Of a DNA stretch of 64,000 nt, positions 10,075-22,200 are shown piece after piece. The DNA is from Enoplolaimus lenunculus (Eukaryota > Nematoda > Enoplea > Enoplida > Thoracostomopsidae): NCBI GenBank assembly GCA_030248215.1, contig JASANG010003383.1, forward strand, positions 124,001 through 188,000, in the 5' to 3' direction. Position 1 is the first letter of the stretch. Each line of letters begins with the position of its first letter. The translations under genes and the position numbers were made by a program. The notes beneath the pieces are model-generated. The model was not told the DNA's origin, searched no databases, and was given only the letters and a program-made list of their open reading frames with translations.

Positions 10075-13000
10075 ATGACGCTCAAACAGTATCACATTGC
10101 CGTTCTACAATGGTAAGGTTTGCAATTATTTTTATGATTATAATTAGATTCTGGTAACAAAACCAATGCTGAACTGGCACTAACAATAGGCCCTGGCATT
10201 TTGATATAAACCTCTTCCTCCTGTCCTGACAAATTAGAAAGCCAGAGAATTTTTTAGCTCAAGGGGTTGTTGGAAAAAAACAAAATTTACATTTTTCATT
10301 TTGTTAAGTGACCCAATTATCAACCACTGCTTTCCTCTCGAGCCAGGCCAGTAGCTAGCTCACCTTGCTAGATAGCGGGCTAACAATTGGTTAGCAGGGT
10401 ATACAAGAGTTCTCGATGATTTACAAGCGAGGATGAAACTTTTCTAGGGAGGCTGAGCCCCCCGTGGCTACGAACATACAATCAACAGACATAGGGGGCA
10501 GGAAAATTCATTAAAGTTTTAGCACTTTTGGGAATTTGCACACTGTAACCATTTTGCTACCGACAGAATTTGGATCCATAGCCATCTTCTTCTGTATTGC
10601 TAAGTACTAGAGCTGTCAAGGGTTTTTGCCGGGGTCGGGGCCGAGGCCCAAGCCCCGGGGCCGGGACCGGGGCTAAGACTGTTGCATGCTATAATAAACA
10701 CCCATGTAATAAAAACACTCGAAACCTACATATTCACACGTGTAGAAAGTGAGATATATCGCTTGAAGTGTCAGCGTGACATACGATGCTGTTTTCACGG
10801 TTTGAATTAATTTTTATAGACAACAATCAAATACGAGTGAAATAGTAAAAAATATTCATAATTGTCAACTATTTCGGCTCCGACCCCGTGACAGCTCTAC
10901 TAACTACACATTCGTTGTAGCTGTTGTACACTTTCTTCGTACATTTAAAGTTAACGTTCAGGATTTAAGACTCAGGTTCAGGGTTATGGTTGGGTATAAG
11001 CTTACACTAGGTAAGCCTTTGCTGATGTTGGCTTAGACTTAGGTGCAAGTTTAGGCTTAGACAAGGCGTTTCCGTTGTTAACTTATGCTTAGGCTCAGAG
11101 TTAGGCTTAAGTAAGGCTTTTCCGATGTCGAGTTAGGCTAAGATTAAGGCTTAGGTAAGCCTTTTCTCTCTGCTAACCTAAGCCAAAGCCTGAGCCTACG
11201 CTTAAGCATAAGGACTAAGCATGAGCCTAAGCCTAAGCCAACATCGGAAAAGAGTTACCTAAGCCTCAGCCTAAGCCTAAACATAACCATAAACCTGTGG
11301 GGGAAAGGGTTCAAGAGCCATCAAATGTAACAATTTGAAACCAGTGTTGATTTTACTAAAAATATTGTTCATTTTACTTTTTATTTGTTTTAGGTACATT
11401 CGTATGATGTCAACGTATCCTGGAAGCGTAATGTTGCTCAGCGCGTTTGTTTCGATTTTATTTTCTGTGATCGGTATTGCAATATCTGGCATTCCAAAAA
11501 TATCAGAACCAGCCGCAGTACGTTTTTTGGCATATATATTTAAAAAAACTAAATTTCCCATTTCTATTTGTATATTTATGTTCATTTTTGTTTGTTTTGT
11601 AAACTAAACTCGCAGCAAAATTGAGCATATGTTCAGCTGTGATCCGGCTTCAAGATTTTTGGAAAATTAATAAACATTTCACGGTAGCAACCGTTCCTAG
11701 TTAGGCAACTTTTTGAAAAATTTAAATCTCAGATCGTGGTCCTCGTATGTTGATGTATACAAAAAATTTGTTTCAGGGGTTAGAATCTCGTGGCGATGAG
11801 CTGATACTTGATATGCTGACTTGGAAGAAAGCAAAAAACGCGTTAGTCGATGGAAGTATTAATTCAACGATTCATATTAAGCCAAAGTATGTCAATAACG
11901 AATATGTTCCGCTGACAAGTATGCTCTATAAGTGCTCACCTTCGATTCGTCCCATAAAAACTTGTCTCTCTCAGGACGGCGTTGTACTTGTCGTGTGGCA
12001 CCGTCCAGCGCCGGACGACACTGCACGTCAAACAATTTTTGTTTAAAAATTGGTATACTGTTCCGTGATGTACGGTGTAAAGGACGTTATAAAAATGATA
12101 AGCAGCACTCTTTATACTTGGGTTTGGTTGTATTTTTTCTGGAAAAAATACTCAGTCTTTAGGAAGCGCTATACATCTGATGACGGTCAGAACCGACTGT
12201 CGCAGTCCGGCGCCGTCTGAGACCTTACCGCAACGCATGTGGATTGCCGCATGGCGCTGCATTTCATTTTAACAAAATTTTTTGGAGCAGGTGACACGCT
12301 TGTATTTTAGGAATAATTTATCTTGGACAGCTTAAGTTTTATTAGTTTTGTTGATGTTTTTAGGGAAGTTAGCATGCCATGCTTGGTGCTTGATAATGAT
12401 CCAGACTGTTATGCTATTAATTACGCGGTAACAAGTAAGAAGTAGCTATGCGTTATGGTAAAATTTACAGACCTTATTCCCAACTGCGTGTAGCATCGAA
12501 CTATTGACAGTTTGCAATAGGTTTTCAAATAAGCGAACGGCACCAGTTGTGGATTGGCAATTTTGGTTACAGGTACTACAACTGTAGTGCGTTTAAAAGA
12601 GCTGAATTTCAAAGAAGAAATATAAACGTGAAACAAAGTTCTTAATTTAAAGACAATTTCAGAGACGACGTTACTCATATTTTAAGGTATACAGTTCTAT
12701 AAGCACAATTTATGTGCAAGAATGCACTTTTGAATTCAGTTCAAATTTGTGCTAATTTTGCTAATTTTACAAAAATATGAGCCCCAGAAGTACAGAACAA
12801 CTTATACATCATACTTCGAAATGACGTTAAGAATTAAGTTTGGCAGCAAATTTAAAAATAAATGCCATTTATATTTTTAAACGAAAATTGTGTTTAATGT
12901 AAGACAATTGTGGTTACGGTGTATGCGTAAATTTGCGCTCGTTTTAAGACATTTGGGCTCACTGTAGAAACAAAAAATAGTGTTTCACTTAAACACTTTT

Positions 13001-15991
13001 TTGCTTATAAAACTGAAAAAAATTAATAATTTAAGACAATTTTGGTCACGGAATCGCAATATATCTTGAATCGCGTAACGGATCCGGGTCAATTTGGTCA
13101 CCAGAAGCAATGCGTGAATACTGTTGGTTCACGTTGCGTCTTGACGGACTTGCAACTGCGTCAAAGCTTCGAATGCATACAGAAATGGATTTGTGGGGTC
13201 GTGTCGAACTGCCCCTACTGTCAATGCTATCAATATTCAATTGTTTAGATTTGCCTCACCGCTGCGATAATATAGATCAACAATTAGTCGATCGTATTCA
13301 CACTGCGGTGAACGAGTGTTCAGCGTATTCGTTCGAAGATTCCTACTATCAATGCGACACTGCTGGAGTTCCTGAAATTTGCCGAACTCCACAAGCCTAC
13401 TTGCTTCACCGAGCACTGCCTGAAAATAGATCTTTAAGTCAGTATTTGAAAATAGAACTACCAATTCCGCCGTATCGCCAACATGTACAACAACAGCTTG
13501 GAGTATCGGTGAATACAAGCAGTGCTTTGGAGCTGTACAAACGACATAAACAGTTGTTTAATGCCGTAGTAAATTATTCTAAATCGCTACGGTATTTAGC
13601 ATTATCGGGAATAGACGCCGGGCTGCGTGAAGATATATTTCTTGAATACTTAGTCCGTGATTTAGTTTGTGTCGGGGTTGCAATGGTGCTAATTTGCGTA
13701 CTAGTAAGCTTGTACGGCCGATCGTTAATATTTATGACTGTTACCGCAATGGCAATGGTATATTCATTGGGTATTGCGTATTTTGTTTACTCGGTAGTGT
13801 TTGGAATTCGATTTTTTCCGTTTATTAATTTGTTATCGTTGGTGATATTGGTTGCGGTAGGGTCAGATGATGCGTTTATTTTGCATAAATCTTGGAGTCA
13901 AACTGAAGCTGCCGCTAAAGACCCGCAAGATTTGACGAAAATAGCAGCTCGAGCCCTGCCACACGCCATTTCGTCTATGTTCGTAACGTCAGTAACAACA
14001 TCTGCCGCCCTGTTCGTGAACACAATCAGCGCTGTGGTTGTGATTAAGTGTTTTGGCATTTTCGCTGGGCTAACAATAATTATTAGCTACGCGCTAGTAA
14101 TCACATGGCTAGCCGCGGCGCTTATTTTTGAGCGCAAATTAGCTAGTTATCAGCCAGGCCGCCAGCTTTCCGCGTATTTATTTCAGCGTTCGGCAAGTTT
14201 TGATCTGAAACCGCATAATGTGACCAAACTCCTCGATAATTTACACACAAGCGTTGGAGCGGCGTGCCGTAAGCTGTTTAGCGTCATTCTACCAATGATT
14301 ATTTTTCGTGCTCGAATTCTATTGGTTGTTGCGTTTACGCTTGCAACTGCCATGCTTTCAATAGCGGCGCTTTATTGGCCAAAGTTGTTGCTACCACATA
14401 AACATGTCGATCGTCTATTCGTCGATATGAGCAATCCACAGTCGCATTACGATCACACCATTAGGCCTCTGTATTTTGATTCGAGAGCTCGCGAAGTTAG
14501 CGTCCGATTTTTGTGGGGGTTCGACCGAGGTTCACTGAAATCACTGGACGCTTACAATCCTTATGATATGGGTGGCCCCCTGAAACCGTATCCAGCGCCA
14601 CCAGAGTATCAGTTCAACGTGGAACGTAGCAAGAACAAAAACGATCACTTAATCGTTGGAAGCCGAGAATTTCTGAACCGGACCGCAGCAGCTGTTGATT
14701 ACATTCTTAGCCAGCCTGAAGTAGCCAACTTGTATCGCCATGGGATCCAAGTATCCCAATCCAAGAGCAACAGAAGAAATGCCCAAAAGCGAGCGGCGAA
14801 ACACAGTCCCGATGCCGAGCGACAAAATCAGTCTGCAAAAACGACACCCAAACATTCTGAAAATTGGATTGCTGAATACTTAAAATGGTGCTCAAAGCAA
14901 CTATGTTGTTTCACTCAGCCAACAATGACGTATAATTGTAGTGTAAAATTTCTCGAAACGCACCCAGCGTCACCGGCAAAAAACAAAGCTTGGCGTATTA
15001 TTGGGGGTGAAATATTATTCAGCGGCGATTCTGAGCTAAAAATGATTGGTTTAATCTTATCAGTCCGTTTATCTCTGATATCATCGTATCAATATTCGCA
15101 TTTGTCTCGGTTTGCCGATATTGGCCGCCGACTACAATCTGAAATTTCTACCCGGTTCCGTGTTCCAGTTCCGGCACTCATTTCTGAACCTGCTCACGAG
15201 TATATATGGTACAATTTGCTCAATGGCCTTATTTCTGGCACTAGGCTATCAATATTTGTTTCAGTTGCAATAGCGCTACTCTGTATCGGGTTAACCACTC
15301 GCCACTTGGTTAGTACCATCACCAGTCTGGTAGTGATTACGTGTACCCTGCTCGGAGTACTAGGAATGCTCGCACTTCTTGGATGGCAGTTAAATGTCAT
15401 TGAGTCAATTTTGATAATTTTGGCAGTTGGTTTATCGTTTGATTTTACTCTTCATTACGCTGTTGCGTTCAAATATTTCAGCTCACCGTTACCGTTTGAT
15501 TTTTCAACTAAAATGTCCCCGGGTGGTTTTAGGGCTGGACGGCGGCCCAAGCGCAATAGTCACGAGTGTCAACAGTGGACGCATAGAGTCGACCACTACA
15601 GAACAAAGCGACACTCGTCTGATGGGGTAAGCTCTACACAAAAGCAAGGTTCAGTTCATTCGTTGGCCGAAATCCAACAGCAATCAAAACAATCAAAACA
15701 ACACGCAAACGGGTCAAATAGGTGTTCAAAATCAATCAACTCAAAACCTGACGCCAAAACGTCTGGCGTGTTGTCGCGGATTCGTAGGATTTTCTCACGC
15801 CGACAACGATTCTCACGCAGCGTGGGAAAAGGTTTAAAACAACGTCAATCAGACAAAACCCGGCAAACTTCCAGACGTCGAGAACATAATAGTAATCGTC
15901 ATCATAGGCAGCGGTCGCTCGATATTGGCGAATTGAACTCAAATTGGAATTATTTAAATAACGATCACACCTACAACAATCATAACAACAA

Positions 15992-16022
<31 letters not shown>

Positions 16023-16325
16023 AATAATAGTAATAGTAATAATAATGATGATAATGTTCCATTACGTTTGAAACAAGTCCGCGCCGCGTTGAGCTACATC
16101 GGAGGCCCCGTATCAATGGCGGCTTTTACTTCAATAATTGCCGGCATCTGCATGATGGGTTCGGTAACGTTGCCGTTTTTTGAAATAGGTACATTTTTAA
16201 TTGTTCTCATGTGTTTTAGTTGGATATATTCTACATTTTTCTATTTATCTTTGATTACTATTGTTTGTGATATTATACAATGGATTCGGGGTCGTTTTGG
16301 CCAAAAGCCTCAGTTTACTTTTTAG
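10075..16325 (+). CDS. Dispatched-like RND transporter, gene A (5 exons, 1,210 aa)
   Basis: Predicted exons 10075-10112, 11394-11517, 11777-11886, 12364-12434 and 13036-16325 join in frame and end at TAG. Twelve membrane segments in the RND/Dispatched arrangement are expected: TM1 near residues 23-43, a large extracellular loop with paired cysteines, a sterol-sensing block near 324-480, and a C-terminal block of five helices. TM4 carries VAVGSDDAFIL and TM10 GLSFDFTLHYAVAF, the acidic ion-relay positions of Dispatched. SEPAA|GLESRG matches the GFE.RG element after TM1. Known family role: proton/sodium-driven export of lipidated ligands such as Hedgehog; in nematodes the Dispatched homologue CHE-14 serves apical secretion. 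Exon 1 is short (12 codons) and rests on its ATG, a TG|GTAAGG donor and phase agreement with gene B. A cytoplasmic TM10-TM11 insert of about 180 residues is low-complexity and contains an asparagine run. Confidence 0.85.
10330..10480. repeat. Interspersed repeat (GCTCACCTTGCTAGG family) in gene A intron 1
   Basis: AGTAGCTAGCTCACCTTGCT at the left, GATGATTTACAAGCGAGG in the middle and CCCCCGTGGCTACG at the right match the other copies in order. Confidence 0.55.
10608..10899. mobile_element. hAT-like MITE in gene A intron 1
   Basis: Terminal inverted repeats TAGAGCTGTCA...TGACAGCTCTA are perfect over 11 bp. The flanks CTAAGTAC (10600-10607) and CTAACTAC (10900-10907) form an 8-bp target duplication with one mismatch. 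The first third is strongly GC-rich (CCGGGGTCGGGGCCGAGG words), the rest AT-rich. There is no ORF. The 8-bp duplication points to the hAT superfamily. Confidence 0.8.
10961..11310. repeat. Opposed TTAGGC / GCCTAA arrays in gene A intron 1
   Basis: From 10990 to about 11165 the strand reads degenerate TTAGGC-type units (GGCTTAGACTTAGG, TTAGGCTTAAGTAAGG). From about 11170 to 11290 it reads the complement (CCTAAGCCAAAGCC, GCCTAAGCCTAAGCC). The arms share TTTTCCGATG...CATCGGAAAA, so the whole is a large imperfect palindrome. It ends about 100 bp before the exon 2 acceptor. Confidence 0.8.
12170..12265. repeat. GC-rich element in gene A intron 3
   Basis: Contains CGCTATACATCTGATGACGG and CAGTCCGGCGCCGTCTG. 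It belongs with the GC-rich AGCGCTATACTT group at 9745, 52593 and 54330. A further fragment with CCAGCGCCGGACGAC lies near 11990-12030. Confidence 0.45.
15978..16050 (+). repeat. In-frame AAT/AAC trinucleotide tract
   Basis: About twenty AAY codons with rare Lys, Ser and His codons lie inside exon 5 of gene A and encode an asparagine-rich stretch between TM10 and TM11. A candidate for length polymorphism; the reading frame is kept. Confidence 0.95.
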
Positions 16326-16461
16326 CTGATGAGAATCCCATGGGTGGAATTCAGTAGACACCGTCGATTTATCTTTAAAGTCATATCTAACGAAATCACT
16401 AAAGTTAGAGAACTCGAATGTTGTAATTATTCGTGGACTAATACTGCCTATATATAACAAA

Positions 16462-16526
16462 GAGGTTTCGATTACTCGAGCGACAAATTCTCAGTCCAGA
16501 GCGCTACCACTGAGCCAATCTACCTC
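16462..16526 (-). pseudogene. tRNA-like sequence (pseudogene or SINE head)
   Basis: On the minus strand GAGGTAGATTGGCTCAGTGG starts a good Pol III A box (TGGCTCAGTGGTAGCGC), and AATCGAAACC about 40 bases on is an imperfect B box. The anticodon stem (CTGGA/TTTGT) pairs badly and no proper acceptor stem closes, so a working tRNA is unlikely. Confidence 0.5.
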
Positions 16527-17633
16527 ACAATAAGCCGTTGTATTTTTGTGTATATCTGTATGCAAAATTTTGTAACAAATTCAGCCGTTGTTTAAATTTT
16601 ATAGCAAGGGTGCACTATACCTCCCCTCTTAGAGATTCGTAGGAATCGTGTAAACCTTGACTATAGTTGCATACAACAGTAAAAACAACGTTGCGTACCG
16701 AGGAATTGAGGTTTGTGTGTTATAGAGGCATTTCTGCCTTCCTTGTAGATGCCGCCCTGTTAATTGAGTTAATTTGATCAGAAAATCATTTTATTTCATT
16801 TGAAAGCAGACGTAATCTAAGAAAACTTATCTTCGCGCACCCCCTGGTCGAAAGATTTATTAACTGTATTAAAGAATTCTATGGTTAAGACAAAACCTTT
16901 TTTGCTCTCTGTGATGCTCTGTTTCTCTATATTAATAATTCCTTGTGTGCCTGCGCTTCTAAAAATCAAATTTATCAACGGAAGCGAAATCTACCTTCAA
17001 TAGTTTATTTTTGGTGATTGTCAAGGTTTATATGCTATACTAATGAAATCTATTTTATTTTTATTCTTATTTTTCAGTAAAATGCTTAATTTCCACCGAT
17101 TAAAATTAACCTATTATCGTAATTTTTAATTCCGATAAAAGTTTACCGGAACCTTAACGTAAAAAAATGCCAGAACCAAAATTTTGGTTGTACCCTGGCT
17201 GTAAAGTAGAAATCACTATATATTTGGCTTTAGAATTAATAAAAAAATTTCCGAAAAAAATTGGCTCAAAATTTTATCTCTTAAAAAGGTAAGTCTGAGA
17301 CGAATTTAGGACATTTTAAATTTCGGTTTTAAGTGTCGCTTAAGAATTTACTGAATGATAAATTTGCAAAAAATTGTATTAAATTTGATACATTTATTTT
17401 GCCAATAGCCTGTATGTAATTTATGGGTATATATTGTTGATGTAGATTGAGTAAAATGTTGTGTTGTTGCCGTTATATTTGATTTTAGATTTTACCTGAG
17501 ACGGGTAGATATTAATCTTTACCGGAATCTGATATCTGGTTAATGGTTATACCTTGTTTACTATAAGGGCAATAGGCATTCTTCAATAGTCAATGAACGG
17601 TATTGGCGGAAAACAAAACATGTTTTAAACGTT
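16527..17633. other. Intergenic between the convergent Dispatched genes
   Basis: AT-rich sequence with no gene recognised. No canonical AATAAA was found within the first few hundred bases after the gene A stop, so its 3' end is unplaced. Confidence 0.4.
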
Positions 17634-17776
17634 GGCCCAAGTAAAGATCAGGGGCGAAACGTTTTCATGGGGGCATGCAATAGAATAAGCTTAAGTTTTA
17701 CACTATTTTTTTGCGTAGGCTTAGGCCTAGTAATAATGCTTATACTACTGTTCCAGCCATGTTCTATGCATTGGCC
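17634..17776. mobile_element. TTAGGC-bearing hAT-like MITE, shortened copy
   Basis: Left end GGCCCAAGTAAAGATCAGGG with CGAAACGTTTTC next; interior AAGCTTAAGTTTTACACTA and GCGTAGGCTTAGG; right end TGCTTATACTACTGTTCCAG then ATTGGCC. Ends and order match 63350-63549. No target duplication is evident. Confidence 0.75.
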
Positions 17777-17964
17777 ACAGCTTATTACTACAGGTACAAA
17801 ACACAGTTGAAAATATATATTGACCAAAAAAGCTCCTCATGGTTTAATAAACCAATGACAACTGTTCATTATTTACACCATTTTCAAGATATATTTCAGC
17901 ATTTTTGATTGCTTTTATGGCGGCGTGTAAAGCATATTTTCATATCGTAACAGATAAACCATAG

Positions 17965-18279
17965 CAAGAGTAGATGATCCCTCTTTATAACAAGAGTGTG
18001 CAACTGGGTACATTCTGTGTACAAAAGAATGTACCGGGACGGGTTGCGTTTTTGGCTTACCCCCCTTTATTTAAAGGGGGGTGTCAAGTTTGACAATTTT
18101 TCAATTTTACACGTTGAAATGTTGCAGTTGAAATCTAAAACCATGCGTATTGTACGTTTCAATCATCAACTACCCCCTCTAAAAAGGGGTCGGCCAAAAA
18201 TGCAACGCTTGGTGGTACATTTTGTATCACACAATTTTCGGTGGTTGCGCACTCTTGTTAGAGTGATCATCCAATCTTG
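17965..18279. mobile_element. Short inverted-repeat element, CAAGAGTG family, well-preserved copy
   Basis: Ends CAAGAGTAGATGATCCCTC and GATCATCCAATCTTG. Direct 7-bp flanks ACCATAG (17958-17964 and 18280-18286) are perfect. Subterminal AACAAGAGTGTGCAACTGGG and GCGTTTTTGGC blocks, and a C-run/G-run pair in the middle, are as at 41524. Non-coding. Confidence 0.8.
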
Positions 18280-18304
18280 ACCATAGTAATATGTGCAGAA
18301 ACTC

Positions 18305-18475
18305 TGGAAGCAGGTGCGTCGCCAGCTCACCTTGCTAAGGAAGGCTAAACATTTTTCAGGAGTGGCATATAGCGGTTTTCGATGACTTACCAGCAAGGTT
18401 GAAAATGCTCTAGAGAGGCCAAGATTCTTTTAGGGGCTCAGTCCCACCTGGCCACGCTCTGGCTGCGGGTCCGTT
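18305..18475. repeat. Interspersed repeat (GCTCACCTTGCTAGG family)
   Basis: GCCAGCTCACCTTGCTAAGG at the left, CAGCAAGGTTGAAAATGCTC in the middle and GGGGCTCAGTCCCACC at the right. Confidence 0.55.
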
Positions 18476-18705
18476 TGCAAGCCTGTACATAATGGGTAAA
18501 TAGTTAGTTCAATCTACCAATTTATGTGTATATTTGCATACAGGAACTAGTCACTGTCGAAACGTTTAGCCAATGGCGAATCCAGTTTCTCAGTAGTCTA
18601 TGCTGAGATGAGTAAGCATGTTTTCAAAACCCGACTCAGGCTTATACTTAAAATCACTCGGAATGTCAGACCAACACTTGTAACCATATTCTCAGCTGTG
18701 TATAG

Positions 18706-18955
18706 CAGGGTGCAACCGGTGGTGAAAAATGCCGAAACCAAAGGTGAACAAAAATTGCCAGAGCCGGACTTGGGGCGAAATTAGATTGTTAAAGTGATGT
18801 CTGATATGCTAATTTTAGCAAATATCAGTCAAGATGTTGTAAAATCTTTTGGATTTACGCTTATTTTTTACGAAATCTAGATAGGAACCGGAGCCGGAGG
18901 TGGATTTTCTGCCGGAGCCAGAGGCAAATCTCCGGTTGTAGCTTTGGTATACCTA
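18706..18955. repeat. Interspersed repeat (CAGGGTGCAACCGG family)
   Basis: Starts CAGGGTGCAACCGGTGGTG with AAAAATGCCG and ends among GGAGCCAGAGGCAAATCTCC. Partial relatives lie at 30303-30380 and, reversed, at 34685-34790 (GGTCGCACCCTG). The opposing ends suggest a MITE, but target duplications were not found. Confidence 0.5.
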
Positions 18956-19203
18956 TAGCACGTATCACCGGTTCCTGCTAAGTTTTCAGGTTAGCGAACG
19001 GCAACAGCTGTAAAGCTCAAACGTTCCACAGCTACCAGCCAACTCAATTGCAAGAATTGGGCAAAATTTCCGACCGTAGCATTCTATTGTTCGACAAGAC
19101 CTATTTACCACCTTAGTGCTACACACATTTGAGAATATTGGCACTGGTCTTACGGCAACTATTATACTATTATACTAACGCTGTTAATACGAGCTCTGCA
19201 CCG

Positions 19204-22200
19204 TCATCTAAGACTTCCCCCATGAACAGTTTCATACACAACAGCAATCAGCGGAATAAAGAAAAATGTTGCATAAGTCCAACTGATAGCAATCACTAAA
19301 ACAGCAAAAACGCCCATTTGATAAAACGGATACGTCGTCGACAGAAGCAGGCAAGCTCCGGCGGAAAAACTTGTCAACCCAGCCATCGCAACTGGAGATC
19401 CAATATATGCGAGTGTTTCGTGAACCAGCGTCTGCAAATATGAATCGCAGAGCGAATTTTGGCCTGACCCCAGTTGAAAGTTGGACCCGTTTCGGTTAGT
19501 TTGATGCTGGTGTTTATTTTCTCTCGAGAATAAGCGGAATTTATTCGCAGGCGAGGATTGAAATTGTGCTGGTAAGTCAGGCGGAGTGATTAATGGCACT
19601 TGAGTTGTGGTTGAATGCTGGATGCAACTGTTAGCCTGTTTAGGGCTACTTTGAGCGTTCCAGTGAACTTCTACACGATGCGGTGTGTTAGGAGCGTACC
19701 TGCTGTGACTTGGTGTGGAGCGAGATGAATTTGGTACCTGTATTCTACTCGTATTTGATGACGATTTTGAAATTTGAAAATAAAATTGATTAAACGCTAC
19801 CGCGTAATGCAAGGTATAGTCAAAACTGAGCCCAACTGCTAAAATAATTAAAATTGACTCAACTATTTTGAGTTGCCAACCGAGTAGCGCAAGACTACCA
19901 CAAATCGCGAGCAACAAACACGATATCGATAGTATACAAACAAGCGATACGACTAGTTGCCGTGTGGTGACTAGAATACAAATCAAAGCAATTGCGATTG
20001 AGACTCCGACAGATCGCTCCATACCCTGGATTAGACCTCGGTGTAAATTGTATAATATTGAAATCTCAGGCGGTTTTGATATTATAAATGGAGTTAAATT
20101 TGTTGTACGATCTCGTCTGTCTGTCAGATCTGCAGAACTATTTGCAAACGCAAGTCTAATACTATTAGCGATGTGATCAATTGCTTCTAAATTATCGTAC
20201 GCAAACGAACGTTCATTGTTCAGGGTCACAGTCCATACTATTGCGGCTACAAGGCTTGTAGACGACTCAGGGCGGATTGATCCGGTTTTGTTGTAGAATA
20301 CAGCCCCGTGGCTAAGAGCAGAAGGGATTGCTTGAAAAAATTCAACTGCACATTGAATACTCATTCGTTGGAAACACGCAAACGAACCAGAGTTACGCTT
20401 CCTATCCTTAGCCCAAACCAAATACTGAGCTAACCAGTTTTCTGTCGACCGCGTATCAATATAACCAGATTGGTCATTGCTGCTAATCAGGCTGTCAATC
20501 GTTGCAGATAGAAGCTTGATTGTCGAGCTTCGAGAAATGTTTACGCTATCGTCTAAACTAAGCGGCCGGCCTAAATTAAACCCATCGTATTTGTCTAAAC
20601 CTTCCTTGCTGTCACGCTTGAATCCCCAACAAACGTCAAGTTTCACATGATTGCTACGTTCACCTCTGCTGCCAGAGTACATCGGGCGTATATGCGCTGC
20701 GTAATTATTCATTGGATTATTTTTAATGTTAACAAACATTCGATTCACTTTATTGTACGGATATCTCAACTTCGGATAGTAAAACGCAGAAATAGTCATT
20801 GCAGTGGTAAAAACACAAAAACATGCTACCAAAAGCCAGCGATGCGCAAAAACAATTTTTGGCAAAATTGACTCAAATACACAAGTTAGCGATGTTTTCC
20901 GTTGGCGATTCGAACGTGTCGCCTGTTGTTTTTGAGCAAAAAATTGCAATTTTAAAGCGTCCACGAATTTGTTTTGACGGTTTTTGACTGCGGTGCAAAT
21001 TTTTTGCAAACTTATCGGGCAACCATCGCGATGTTGAATGTGTTTTTTGTACGCAATGAGCGACGCTGCAAGCCAAACTATTACAAATACATAAGTTACA
21101 ATTATTGTTGTCCCAGAAAATATACCAAAACATTTAACAACAACAACGCCGCTGATTGCGTTAACGAAAAGTGCTGCAGAAGTCGTTGCTGATGTAACGA
21201 ACATTGATGCAATGGTGTGCGATAACGCGTCTCTGGCGATTTCTTTTAACTCGACGGAGTTTAAGGGTTTAATGGGAAGGATGGCTGCTTTGATCTCTGA
21301 ACCGTGAGAATAACGTCTGGGTATGGCTTCGGCGGTTTCTTTCATCTTGGAAACGTGAGAAAAAGAAGTGTCAATGGCAGGGGGCTGAAAAATAACTCTT
21401 TCGATTTGTCCAGCGTTTGGTTTCTGGTCATGGAAATGTGCCTTTTCGACTGAAGACGTAAAAATCGAATCTTGGCTTTGGAGCCGATCAGAAGATATTT
21501 CCTGCTGTTGCAGTAATTCCGTGTCCTCATGATTTTTGTTGTCGCACTTGTGCTTGGCGGAGCAAATATTTTGTGGGGAGGGGTGACCACGGCCGTTGAT
21601 GGTTTTGTTTGATTTATTCGCTGTTAGTGCGCAACATTCGCCATTTTGTAGCTGGGGACCGTGCACCGATTCTATTAGGGGGTATAATGGGTCGGTTTTT
21701 TGATTTTGACTGGAAAGTACTGGTGGTGTAGCAGTCCCGCTTTGGTCTGGAAGCTGCGGTAGCTTTTCTTTCCCGGTCCTGGGTGTATGACTTGAATTAG
21801 TTTGCTTTTCATTTGATTTATCTGGTTCCTGTCTGTTTCCAACATCTGTACACCCGTTCGATCTTACGATCTCTTCGCTCGACAAATCTGGCACAGCTGA
21901 GCAGATATTTTTACTAGCTTCGTCCAGACTAATACAACCGCGTGTGAAAATTACGCCATTTTCCCACGAGTCGAGACATTGAGACGCCTGATGCGCGTTT
22001 GCAGACATGATTCCAGGCACTTTGCGGCGATCTCTGATCCGCTTCTCGGCAGACGCCCAACATTCGAACAATATAAACGCATCATCAGCTCCAATTGCAA
22101 CGACCAGTGCCATCGATAACAAATTCATGAATGGAAAAAATCGAATTTGAAATACGGCACCGTATACAAAATAGCTGATCCCGATTGAAAATATTAACGC

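Noticed and set aside
11335-11393. Extending exon 2 of gene A leftwards to its in-frame ATG
   Set aside because: The stretch is a pyrimidine-rich intron end with TTTTAG acceptor. The paralogue has an acceptor at the same codon, and a phase-matched first exon exists at 10075-10112.
15736-16116. Minus-strand ORF with a long tyrosine run
   Set aside because: It is the complement of the AAT/AAC tract in gene A and is not a gene.
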